DNA from: Acidimicrobium sp. UBA3029
Lineage (GTDB): Bacteria; Actinomycetota; Acidimicrobiia; Acidimicrobiales; Ilumatobacteraceae
Length of the DNA: 14,579 bases
Direction of reading: 5' to 3'
NCBI GenBank assembly: GCA_002367695.1
Contig: DFDK01000060.1
Location: 719-15,297, forward strand
A program made the position numbers and the translations under genes. The notes below the pieces were generated by a model. It was given only the letters and a program-made list of their open reading frames with translations. It made no database searches and had not been told where the DNA came from. Each line of letters starts with the position of its first letter. Positions within the stretch are counted from its first letter, which is position 1. Below, in pieces: positions 1 to 6,987 of the stretch.

Positions 1-6
1 CCTTGG

Positions 7-22
7 TTGACTTGCAAATCAA
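7..22. promoter_or_regulatory. Operator-like imperfect palindrome upstream of the oxygenase pair
   Basis: Sixteen bases read TTGACTTGCAAATCAA. Seven of the eight symmetric base pairs match; only the fifth pair (C11 with A18) does not. The element lies about 25 bp upstream of a possible -35 (TTGAGT, 48-53) of the dioxygenase gene, where an activator or a repressor could bind. It could also serve a divergent gene that lies outside the window. No regulator gene is visible here, so the binding protein is unknown. Confidence 0.35.
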
Positions 23-68
23 TTATTATTTCGTCTTTCACAGTGAATTGAGTATTACATCACATGGG

Positions 69-74
69 TAGAAT
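69..74 (+). promoter_or_regulatory. Candidate -10 box (TAGAAT) for a leaderless dioxygenase transcript
   Basis: TAGAAT ends 6 nt before the ATG at 81, so transcription would start at or next to the start codon. No Shine-Dalgarno sequence is visible between 50 and 80. A weak -35 (TTGAGT, 48-53) lies 15 bp upstream, which is slightly short spacing. The same TANNNT arrangement recurs before four other genes in this window. Confidence 0.45.
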
Positions 75-80
75 TAACAC

Positions 81-947
81 ATGAACACAGTGCATGCTCC
101 GGTATTGCAGGTTCTTGACACCAAGCACAATTCGCTCACCGAAATCCTTGCAGTGCTCGCCCAAGACGGTGGAGTAATTGTGCACAACATGCTCACACCT
201 CAAGTTGTGGCCAACTTACTCAATGAACTCGCCCCACAGAGCGAGGCATCTCATGTAGGACCAAAATCAGATAACGAAAACGTCAATCATTTTTGGGGTC
301 AACAAACCAAGCGCTTCACCCGCCTTGCCCAACGCTCACAAACATTTGCCGACGAAGTACTAGTGCACCCGACCTTGACCGGTGTTGCCGACGTACTACT
401 CAAACCATCGTGCGCGTCCTATTGGATGAACACTGGACAAATGATGATCGTCATGCCTGGTGGTGCACCGCAGTACATGCACCGTGACTCCGATGATTGG
501 CCAGCAATGTGCAGCCCAGCGTCACCCTCTTGCCAAATCAGTTGCATGTTTGCGCTCTCCGACTTCACTGCCGAAAATGGTGCCACACGCGTTGCACCGG
601 GAAGCCACTTATGGAGCGACTTTTCACGTCAAGCCACCGACGACGAAATTACCCAAGCAGTGATGCCAGCCGGTAGTGGAATGATCTATCTGGGAAAGAC
701 GCTGCACAGTGCTGGCGCAAACAAGACTGTAAATGACGCGCGCTACGGCATGCATCTGTCATACGTGTTGGGATGGCTCACGCCAGAAGAGGCTGGATGT
801 CTTGGCGTCACCGAAGATCGTGCTAAAACATTTACGAAGCAACAGCAGCAGCTTCTTGGATACCGCTGCTATGACGCTTCAGATCTCAATGGAGGTCGCC
901 TCTGGACTGTTGATTACGAAGATGTTCCTGTCGGCCTCAACTGGTAA
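81..947 (+). CDS. Phytanoyl-CoA dioxygenase (PhyH) family Fe(II)/2-oxoglutarate oxygenase
   Basis: A 288-residue soluble protein of the PhyH family. These enzymes use Fe(II), O2 and 2-oxoglutarate to hydroxylate small molecules in the cytoplasm. The 2-His-1-carboxylate iron site is visible as H134-x-D136 (in QYMHRD) and a distal H209 (TLHSAGA); R221 about 12 residues later is the likely 2-oxoglutarate-binding arginine. The typical strand with NGATRVAPGSH (166-176) lies between them. Length matches the family (250-300 residues). The ATG at 81 fits a leaderless start after TAGAAT. The Rieske oxygenase ATG follows the stop by 36 nt, so the two are probably one operon. The substrate cannot be read from sequence; relatives hydroxylate ectoine, acyl-CoAs, amino acids or natural products. 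The fold call is firm, the substrate is open. Confidence 0.9.
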   Translation: MNTVHAPVLQVLDTKHNSLTEILAVLAQDGGVIVHNMLTPQVVANLLNELAPQSEASHVGPKSDNENVNHFWGQQTKRFTRLAQRSQTFADEVLVHPTLTGVADVLLKPSCASYWMNTGQMMIVMPGGAPQYMHRDSDDWPAMCSPASPSCQISCMFALSDFTAENGATRVAPGSHLWSDFSRQATDDEITQAVMPAGSGMIYLGKTLHSAGANKTVNDARYGMHLSYVLGWLTPEEAGCLGVTEDRAKTFTKQQQQLLGYRCYDASDLNGGRLWTVDYEDVPVGLNW

Positions 948-983
948 TTGTGCAAAACAACGAATACGAAAGCAGTACGCATC

Positions 984-2111
984 ATGACAAACAATAGTGT
1001 CAGTATCAACAACAACATTCAGGGTTTGCGCCAAAGCTTCACGCGTGATGAATACGTGTCGCCAGCGGTTTTTGCTCACGAAATGAACGAGATCTTTGCG
1101 AAGCGCTGGAACCTTGTTGGTAGAGCAGATCAACTTGTCCACGTTGGTGACCGCTTGGTTGTTGAAATAGGAAATGAGAGCATCCTGATTGTGCGCAATC
1201 GCGAAGGCGAACTCCGCGCCTACTACAACGTCTGTCAGCATCGCGGTTCACAGTTGTGCGACAAAAGTGGTAGTGGTTTTGGTGCGGCCATCACATGCCC
1301 ATACCATTCGTGGAGTTATTCGCTTGAAGGCAAACTCGTCAGTGCAATTCACCACGACAAAGAGTCATTTGATCGAGACAGTATCTCGCTCACCCAAGTG
1401 CGCATCGATGAGTGGCAGGGCAATATGTTCGTCTGCCTCAACGATGATGAAGAGTCGTTGCATGATTGGCTCAAAGATTTATATAGCGAGCCTTTTGACT
1501 TAGACAGATTCGAAATGGGCAATCTCAAAACCGCATACACCACAGTTGACGAGGCTCAAGCCAACTGGAAGGTACTCATCGAAAACTATTGTGAGTGCTT
1601 GCATTGCTCTGTGGTGCATCCTGAGTTTTGCGAGCTTGTACCTATCTATGGAAAAGGTTTTAACTACCAAAATGACCGCTTTGACAACGGTGTGAGTCTT
1701 GCCCCCGGCATGACCGCGGTGTCGTTCAAGCAAAATGAAGGCCTTCCACTCATTGCATCTATGGAAGATCTCGAAACCTACTCGGTGTTTGGTGCCTACA
1801 TCTATCCCAACATGCTTATCGACGTCAACCCAACGGTGGTTGCAATTACCACGTATATTCCACGCTCACCCACCCACACCACCATCATCACCAATTACCT
1901 CTTCCCCGCTGAAGTGATCGGTAATCCTGCGATGGACATCATGCCGACAGTCGAGTTCAACGACCTTGTCAACCATCAAGACATTGGTGTATCCGAGCGT
2001 GTGCAGCGTGGTGTTGCTTCAAAGTCATTTAAGCGTGCGTATCACTCCGAGATGGAAAAATATGCGCAGCAGTTTGTAAAGCAATACCGTCAAGACATCA
2101 CGAATGTTTAG
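984..2111 (+). CDS. Rieske non-heme iron oxygenase, alpha subunit (quaternary-amine oxygenase-like)
   Basis: A ring-hydroxylating-type oxygenase of 375 residues from the ATG at 984. An in-frame TTG at 948 would add 12 residues, but ATG is preferred: the TTG abuts the previous stop and the extra residues add no known domain. Counting from the TTG, the Rieske [2Fe-2S] ligands are C96/H98 (CQHRG) and C117/H120 (CPYHSW). The mononuclear iron ligands are H219 and H224 (ECLHCSVVHP) and probably D345 (NHQD). E216 sits where classic dioxygenases have a bridging Asp. Glu at this place is typical of the carnitine (CntA), glycine betaine (GbcA) and stachydrine oxygenases, so an N-methyl or quaternary amine substrate is inferred. 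These enzymes need a reductase, and none is found in this window. It lies downstream of the PhyH gene and converges with the aminotransferase gene. Confidence 0.88.
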   Translation: MTNNSVSINNNIQGLRQSFTRDEYVSPAVFAHEMNEIFAKRWNLVGRADQLVHVGDRLVVEIGNESILIVRNREGELRAYYNVCQHRGSQLCDKSGSGFGAAITCPYHSWSYSLEGKLVSAIHHDKESFDRDSISLTQVRIDEWQGNMFVCLNDDEESLHDWLKDLYSEPFDLDRFEMGNLKTAYTTVDEAQANWKVLIENYCECLHCSVVHPEFCELVPIYGKGFNYQNDRFDNGVSLAPGMTAVSFKQNEGLPLIASMEDLETYSVFGAYIYPNMLIDVNPTVVAITTYIPRSPTHTTIITNYLFPAEVIGNPAMDIMPTVEFNDLVNHQDIGVSERVQRGVASKSFKRAYHSEMEKYAQQFVKQYRQDITNV

Positions 2112-2114
2112 TCA

Positions 2115-2130
2115 AAACTGACCACAGTTT
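2115..2130. terminator. Weak convergent terminator-like hairpin
   Basis: AAACTG (2115-2120) and CAGTTT (2125-2130) form a 6-bp stem with loop ACCA between the convergent ends of the Rieske and aminotransferase genes. A second AAACTG at 2136-2141 allows an alternative pairing with the same CAGTTT. The stem is AT-rich and weak, and it overlaps the aminotransferase stop codon, so its role as a terminator is uncertain. Confidence 0.25.
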
Positions 2131-3517
2131 AATTAAAACTGCCGACCTCGAATTCGGCAGATTGCTGATCGACCATCGACGCGACAGCTTTTCCGAGCCG
2201 AGCAAGGTTTTCGAGAAACACATCGCCATGATCGTGAGTGTGGGCTACCGAGAGTGTCAATGATTCGCTCTTGCCCCACGGTGCCAAAAATACTCCACCG
2301 TTAAACTGCATCAAGTAGTGCAGATGCATTGCGCCGGTATTGACTTCGAGAAAGTCGCGATAGTTTTTCGCCGGCTCATTGCTGTAGACGACAGAAACCT
2401 TGAATCCAAACTGATATCCGTGAGCTTCTTGTCCGCATCCATGCAACGTTGCCAGCGAATGCTCAAGTATGTAAGCACCAACATCGTTGGCTTTTGCGTA
2501 GGCGTCGTCTGTTAATACTTCGGTGAGCACTGCGCGTGCTGCAGCCATCGTTAGAGGGTTGCCGTTAAATGTGCCGACTTGGCTATATCGACCATCGGTT
2601 ATCGCCGACATGACTTCGGTGGTTCCGCCCACTGCCCCGCACGGCAGTCCACCACCCAGCGCCTTGGCAAGACAAATGATGTCGGGCGTAACGCCATACA
2701 TCGCCGTTACTCCACCAGGGTGAACCACCAACCCCGTTTTGACTTCGTCAAACGCAAGCAATGCACCGTGTCGATGCACGATGGTCTTGATGCCTTCGAG
2801 GTAACCCGGCTGGGGCACGATGATGCCAGCTCCCATCAGGATCGGCTCCAATATCATTCCGGCAATTTGCCCAGGATTTTCGGTGAACACTCTCTCAAGT
2901 GCATCCAGATCATTGATAGGCACGATGCGGACGCAATCTGCAATTGCTTGGGGTATGCCCGCGCCGGGAGTACGCCAAGGATTCTCAGCAGGACCGAGTT
3001 CTTTCGCTGAGCGGAATATTGAAATAGCAACTGAATCGTGATGCCCGTTGTATGAGCCCTCAACTTTAACGATCAGGTCGCGACCGGTGACTGTGCGCAT
3101 GAGATGCACTGCGTCCATCGTTGCTTCCGTGCCAGAGTTGCAAAAACGCCACTGAGGTAGTCCAAACCTGCGCGCCAATTCTTCGGCAACCACGATCGAG
3201 TCTGGTGTTGGCTGGGCAAAGTGTGTGCCTTTAGTGACCCGGTCTTGTACAGCCCTCACGATGGCTGGGTTGGCGTGCCCCACGATGTTGGCGCCGTATC
3301 CGGCATGGAAGTCGATGTACTTGTTGCCATCCACGTCCCACACATGGGCGCCTTCGCCATGACTCACCCACACTGGAACTGGACGCGAACTCGCCCAACT
3401 GGACGGCACCCCGCCAGGAATACTCAGCGAGGCGCGTTCATGCAGAGCTTGTGACTGCGAAACCCGACTCAAAAATAATGACTCTTGGTTTCTGATCTCG
3501 TTGTCAAGTGCGCTCAT
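2129..3517 (-). CDS. Class III PLP aminotransferase (glutamate-1-semialdehyde aminomutase-like)
   Basis: A 462-residue fold-type I PLP enzyme that moves amino groups between an amine or amino acid and a keto acid or aldehyde. The PLP lysine is K285 in CLAKALGGGLPCGAVGG. The phosphate-binding loop is NSGTEA (127-132), the ring-contacting segment is SYNGHHD (155-161), D257-E258 binds the pyridine nitrogen side, and T316 lies in GTFNGNPLT. The pattern is closest to HemL (GSA aminomutase), but no haem genes are near and it is slightly longer than usual HemL (about 430). A catabolic or biosynthetic transaminase acting with the neighbouring oxygenases is therefore more likely than tetrapyrrole synthesis. 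It lies 32 nt downstream of the cupin on the same strand, yet has its own possible leaderless start (TAAGTT, 6 nt before the ATG). Family firm, substrate unknown. Confidence 0.88.
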   Translation of the reverse strand: MSALDNEIRNQESLFLSRVSQSQALHERASLSIPGGVPSSWASSRPVPVWVSHGEGAHVWDVDGNKYIDFHAGYGANIVGHANPAIVRAVQDRVTKGTHFAQPTPDSIVVAEELARRFGLPQWRFCNSGTEATMDAVHLMRTVTGRDLIVKVEGSYNGHHDSVAISIFRSAKELGPAENPWRTPGAGIPQAIADCVRIVPINDLDALERVFTENPGQIAGMILEPILMGAGIIVPQPGYLEGIKTIVHRHGALLAFDEVKTGLVVHPGGVTAMYGVTPDIICLAKALGGGLPCGAVGGTTEVMSAITDGRYSQVGTFNGNPLTMAAARAVLTEVLTDDAYAKANDVGAYILEHSLATLHGCGQEAHGYQFGFKVSVVYSNEPAKNYRDFLEVNTGAMHLHYLMQFNGGVFLAPWGKSESLTLSVAHTHDHGDVFLENLARLGKAVASMVDQQSAEFEVGSFN

Positions 3518-3523
3518 GCACTC

Positions 3524-3529
3524 AACTTA
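3524..3529 (-). promoter_or_regulatory. Candidate -10 box (TAAGTT) for a leaderless aminotransferase transcript
   Basis: Read on the minus strand, TAAGTT ends 6 nt before the aminotransferase ATG (3517), and no Shine-Dalgarno precedes the start. A good -35-like TTGACG lies at 3543-3548, but the 13-bp spacer is too short for a standard promoter. The box lies between the aminotransferase and the cupin stop, so the gene may have its own start in addition to read-through from the cupin. Confidence 0.4.
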
Positions 3530-3549
3530 CACGAGCCAAATGCGTCAAG

Positions 3550-3933
3550 TTATTCGCGATCGGCGTTACTCAAAAATAAAACTTTCAAATTGTCGGGACC
3601 GGTATTGACAAAATTGTGTTGAGATCCACCTGGGCACATAACCGCATCGCCTCTGGCAAATACTTCAAGATGACCATCAATCGTCATTTCTGCCGAGCCT
3701 TCCAGAATCAGATAGACCTCAGTCATTGAGCCATATTTGGGATCTGATTCATCATGCACATGCATGCCCTCGCTACAACCAGGCGGAATGTCCCAGATCT
3801 CCACGTCTATGGGCCATGGCAGCTGCTCCCCAAAATAGCGCTGTATCGCGATTGTTCCGACTCCCCCATGGTTTTCAAGGTCGGGAAGAACCTTTTCGCC
3901 CTTGCGCACTATCTGGTACACCATTGCCTCCAT
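3550..3933 (-). CDS. Small single-domain cupin protein
   Basis: A 127-residue beta-barrel protein. Cupin motif 1 supplies metal ligands H58 and H60 (GMHVH) and E72 (TEVYLILEG); motif 2 supplies H106 (PGGSQHNFVN). All four expected ligands are present, so it should bind a metal such as Fe, Mn or Zn. Cupins this small act as enzymes (isomerases, dioxygenases, lyases) or as ligand sensors; sequence alone does not decide. The start is unsure. ATG at 3933 gives 127 residues and ATG at 3924 gives 124, but a perfect GGAGG is spaced 5 nt from a GTG at 3921 (123 residues). It is divergent from the transporter binding-protein gene, with 40 bp between them, and lies upstream of the aminotransferase, so a role in the same pathway is likely. 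Confidence 0.8.
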   Translation of the reverse strand: MEAMVYQIVRKGEKVLPDLENHGGVGTIAIQRYFGEQLPWPIDVEIWDIPPGCSEGMHVHDESDPKYGSMTEVYLILEGSAEMTIDGHLEVFARGDAVMCPGGSQHNFVNTGPDNLKVLFLSNADRE

Positions 3934-3942
3934 TTTTTAGTA

Positions 3943-3968
3943 TGACCCATCCCGAGAGACTAGGGTCA
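3943..3968. promoter_or_regulatory. Operator-like inverted repeat in the cupin/transporter divergent promoter
   Basis: TGACCC (3943-3948) and GGGTCA (3963-3968) are perfect 6-bp inverted half-sites with 14 bp between them, so their centres are 20 bp (about two helical turns) apart. The right half overlaps the candidate -10 of the transporter gene, and the left half lies just upstream of the cupin start. Bound protein could therefore control both directions, for example as a substrate-sensing repressor. No regulator is encoded nearby. Confidence 0.35.
3961..3966 (+). promoter_or_regulatory. Candidate -10 box (TAGGGT) for the transporter operon
   Basis: TAGGGT ends 7 nt before the ATG at 3974, giving a leaderless or nearly leaderless transcript. 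There is no Shine-Dalgarno before this ATG and no clear -35. It overlaps the right half of the inverted repeat at 3943-3968. Confidence 0.4.
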
Positions 3969-3973
3969 CCTTT

Positions 3974-5206
3974 ATGACATTTTCCAATCCCAACAGGCAA
4001 ATACACAGACGAGACTTTCTTCGCAATCTAGTAATCACGACTGGAGGCGTGACACTCGGCGCATCATTTCTTGCTTCGTGCGGCGGGGATTCATCAACCT
4101 CCTCTTCGGGCGGCTTGATAATCGGCACACCAGACAAACCCGTCAAACTTCCCATCACAACTGATGCGATTGCTGACGGGCTCGCCGAGGAGACGGGCAC
4201 GCTCGAAATTCTCAGTTGGGCCGACTACCAGAACCCCGAGAGCATCGCGGCATTTGAATCCAAGTTTGGCGTCAAAGTTTCGATCAGCATTTACGACAGT
4301 GAGGAAGCCGCGATTGTCAAGTTGCGCAATGGCACATTCAACCCAGACCTCATCCTCGGGATGACAGACACCGCGCTGGCAAGACTGGTAGCAGCAGACT
4401 TGCTGCAACCTCTCAATAAGTCGTACATCCCCAACTTTGGCAACGTGATAACTGGATTACAAAACCCGTACTATGACCAAGAGTCGCGATACACCGTTCC
4501 ATATGTTGTGTATGGAAATGGAATTGGCTATCGAAGAGATCGGATTGATCCAGAAATCTTTACATCGGGTAACGGCTATGACGTGATGTGGGACGCCAAA
4601 TACAGTGGCAAGGCCGCCGTCCTCGACTCGTATCGCGACTCAATATCGATGGCCATGTTTAGGGCTGGCAAGAACGATGTCAATACAGGCGATGCCGATG
4701 TGCTTGCACAGGCTGGTGCAGACTTAATTGCATTACGTGAGACATTAAATCCAAAGGTTGACATTCTTTCGTACCAAGAAATTCCGGCGGGCAATCGCGA
4801 TATTGCCGGGCCGATGTGGAGCGGCGACATCCTCTCAGCGCTGATGTACCTTCCGGAAGACACTCCGGCTGATGTACTTGGCTTTTGGTATCCGGAAAAT
4901 ACGATTACAGCAAATGACTTTTTCTGCATCACCAAAAAGAGCAAAGCACCAGTGCTTGCGCACCGCTTTATTGACTACATGAGCGATACCGACAATGCAC
5001 TTGTCAATTTCTCGTATGTCGGATACCAACCGGCACTCGAATCGATTACCGCAGAGACACTGCTCTCGACTGGCGCAGTAATCGAATCGCTTGTTGACGC
5101 ACTGATTACCCCGGAACGCTATGCATCAGGCCAACGACTCATCGCTCTTGACCCTGCTGTTGATCAACTATGGCTTGATCAATGGACTGCCTTTACTGCT
5201 GGCTAG
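3974..5206 (+). CDS. potD: ABC transporter substrate-binding lipoprotein, spermidine/putrescine (PotD) type
   Basis: A 410-residue extracellular solute-binding protein. The N-terminus has a twin-arginine-like motif (HRRDFLRN, 11-18), a hydrophobic stretch (about 19-35) and a lipobox LASC with C36, so it is probably Tat-exported and lipid-anchored. A Ser/Gly-rich linker follows. The mature part, starting near TLEILSWADY, has the layout of PotD/PotF-type proteins, including a YVVYGNGIGYR segment (about 177-187) and a WSGD segment. It would capture a small cationic or amine ligand and hand it to the two permeases, the first of which starts 3 nt after its stop. The potD label is a family label only: true polyamine specificity is not shown, and the neighbouring amine-type oxygenase suggests another amine. 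Class call firm, ligand unknown. Confidence 0.9.
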   Translation: MTFSNPNRQIHRRDFLRNLVITTGGVTLGASFLASCGGDSSTSSSGGLIIGTPDKPVKLPITTDAIADGLAEETGTLEILSWADYQNPESIAAFESKFGVKVSISIYDSEEAAIVKLRNGTFNPDLILGMTDTALARLVAADLLQPLNKSYIPNFGNVITGLQNPYYDQESRYTVPYVVYGNGIGYRRDRIDPEIFTSGNGYDVMWDAKYSGKAAVLDSYRDSISMAMFRAGKNDVNTGDADVLAQAGADLIALRETLNPKVDILSYQEIPAGNRDIAGPMWSGDILSALMYLPEDTPADVLGFWYPENTITANDFFCITKKSKAPVLAHRFIDYMSDTDNALVNFSYVGYQPALESITAETLLSTGAVIESLVDALITPERYASGQRLIALDPAVDQLWLDQWTAFTAG

Positions 5207-5209
5207 CAG

Positions 5210-6091
5210 GTGATTAAACAACCACGATTGTGGACTGGCCTTGCACTTCCAGGCTCAGTCTGGTTGATTGCATTATTCGCAGTGCCTTTCTATGCGGTCG
5301 CATGCGTCGCATTCGGTGCGATTGATCCAATCTTTCGAGATGCGGTTCCGCAATGGAACCCCTTCAACTGGAATTTTGTGCAGGCTCAAGAAATCTTGCA
5401 GAGTCTCACTAGTGGACCACTTCGAGGCGTGATCGTGCGCACGATCATCTATGTCGTGAGCGCAATGTCTATCAGTTTCATGATTGGCTTTCCCATTGCC
5501 TACTTTTTGGCACGGCATGCTGGAAAGCGCAAACTACTAATGCTTGTGTTGATCATCGTTCCATTCTGGGTCAACTACCTGATGCGCATGCTCGCTTGGG
5601 TCAACCTGCTCAGCCCAAGCGGACTCTTCAGTCGATTTATGAGTTTTTTTGGAATCAACTACAACTGGCTGGACGGCTCGCCAATCACCGTGATCCTCGG
5701 ACTTGTCTATGGATATGTGCCGTTCCTCATTCTTCCGCTCTATGCAACCCTCGACCGACTTGACTGGCGACTCATTGAAGCCGCACGCGACCTTGGCGCA
5801 TCATCGCGCGATGCATTTCGACTCGTGACAGTGCCACTGGCACGAGCTGGCTTGGTCGCGGCGGGAGTGCTAATTGCTTTACCCATGTTTGGCGACTATT
5901 ACACGAACGATCTACTTTCGCGCTCTCCAAGTACCGAGATGCTCGGCAACCAAATCGACTTCTTTCTCAATTCGAGCACGCAACCACAGCGTGGGGCGCT
6001 TTTGGTTCTCGTAATGTCTGCATTTCTTGCAGTAGCGATGTCATTTTATTTACGCAGTACAACTCGGTATGCGAAGCAAACGCTCCGATGA
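5210..6091 (+). CDS. potB: ABC transporter permease, PotB type
   Basis: A 293-residue inner-membrane permease with about six membrane segments (near residues 9-33, 74-100, 107-135, 158-182, 212-236 and 261-282). The cytoplasmic EAA loop that docks on the ATPase is visible at 190-212 (EAARDLGASSRDAFRLV and following). It would form the channel together with the next gene. The start is a GTG 3 nt after the binding-protein stop with no strong Shine-Dalgarno, so translation is probably coupled. Its end overlaps the next permease by 4 nt (ATGA). PotB is a family label, as for the binding protein. Confidence 0.9.
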   Translation: MIKQPRLWTGLALPGSVWLIALFAVPFYAVACVAFGAIDPIFRDAVPQWNPFNWNFVQAQEILQSLTSGPLRGVIVRTIIYVVSAMSISFMIGFPIAYFLARHAGKRKLLMLVLIIVPFWVNYLMRMLAWVNLLSPSGLFSRFMSFFGINYNWLDGSPITVILGLVYGYVPFLILPLYATLDRLDWRLIEAARDLGASSRDAFRLVTVPLARAGLVAAGVLIALPMFGDYYTNDLLSRSPSTEMLGNQIDFFLNSSTQPQRGALLVLVMSAFLAVAMSFYLRSTTRYAKQTLR

Positions 6092-6975
6092 CAACAACTT
6101 TGCAATCTCATAAAACACGGCGCAAGTTCTCAACACTGCATTTGATTATCTGGGGTTACATCATCTGGAGCCTCGTTCCAGTCATCATCGCCATTGCCTA
6201 TTCTTTCAACGACGGTCGCAGCCGCACAGTCTGGCAAGGATTTTCGTTTCGGTGGTGGTTTGGTGACCCAAACGCATCATTGTGGCACGACGATTCGCTT
6301 CGGAACACAATTTCCAATTCACTTATCCTCTCCTTCTCTACAATGTTGATTGTCACCCCTCTCGGCATCACACTTGCTATCGGTGCTCAGCGCATCATTG
6401 GACGCAAGTCCAAAGTCGTACAAAGCCTCACTGCGGCACCTCTCATTACCCCAGAGATCGTCGTGGGTGCGGCGCTGTTGCTTACCTTCACTCGACTATT
6501 CACCATGGTCCCGTTGGGGTATGCCGCCCAGTTGCTCGGCAACGTCACCTTTTCATTGTCCAGTGTCGTAGTCATCGTGCGCGCTCGATTGGTTTCGATT
6601 GGATCTTCTTTCGAGGAAGCCGCGCGCGATCTGGGTGCTACTCGATTTCAAGCGCTCCGATATGTCCTCATGCCGATGCTCTGGCCCGCGGTGATGGCCA
6701 GCCTTGTCGTAGTTTTTGCAATCGTCATCGACGATTTTGTGATCACAAGTTTTCTTTCATCCGGAGTCGGATCCGAAACCGTACCGTTGCGGATTTATTC
6801 ATCTGTTAAGGGTGGTGCAACGCCAGCCCTTAATGCGCTGGCAACCCTGCTCGTATTCACTTCGTTTTCCGTTTTGATTCTTGGGCTCTTTGGCTTGTCA
6901 TTTTGGCGCAAACGTCATGGTGAGCCTGGCGGACTGCGAGCCGCGCTTTCGGACATTACTCAGGCTGACGCCTAG
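6088..6975 (+). CDS. potC: ABC transporter permease, PotC type
   Basis: A 295-residue second permease subunit. The N-terminal membrane segment lies near 19-40, further segments near 76-100, 115-137, 155-168, 200-225 and 250-272. The EAA loop is at 176-200 (EEAARDLGATRFQALRYV and following). It starts within an ATGA overlap with the preceding permease, which is typical of tightly coupled subunit genes. It ends only 12 bp from the stop of the ATPase gene, which runs on the opposite strand; in most operons of this family the ATPase is encoded in line with the permeases. Substrate unknown. Confidence 0.9.
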   Translation: MTTTLQSHKTRRKFSTLHLIIWGYIIWSLVPVIIAIAYSFNDGRSRTVWQGFSFRWWFGDPNASLWHDDSLRNTISNSLILSFSTMLIVTPLGITLAIGAQRIIGRKSKVVQSLTAAPLITPEIVVGAALLLTFTRLFTMVPLGYAAQLLGNVTFSLSSVVVIVRARLVSIGSSFEEAARDLGATRFQALRYVLMPMLWPAVMASLVVVFAIVIDDFVITSFLSSGVGSETVPLRIYSSVKGGATPALNALATLLVFTSFSVLILGLFGLSFWRKRHGEPGGLRAALSDITQADA

Positions 6976-6987
6976 CAAAACTATTTA

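Noticed and set aside
879..1241. Antisense open frame of about 120 codons over the oxygenase region
   Set aside because: It has no recognisable domain or start signal and lies opposite the conserved Rieske coding frame.
2129..3517. Aminotransferase as a true HemL for haem synthesis
   Set aside because: The motifs are HemL-like, but no haem genes are near and the neighbours are oxygenases and amine transport genes. It cannot be fully excluded.
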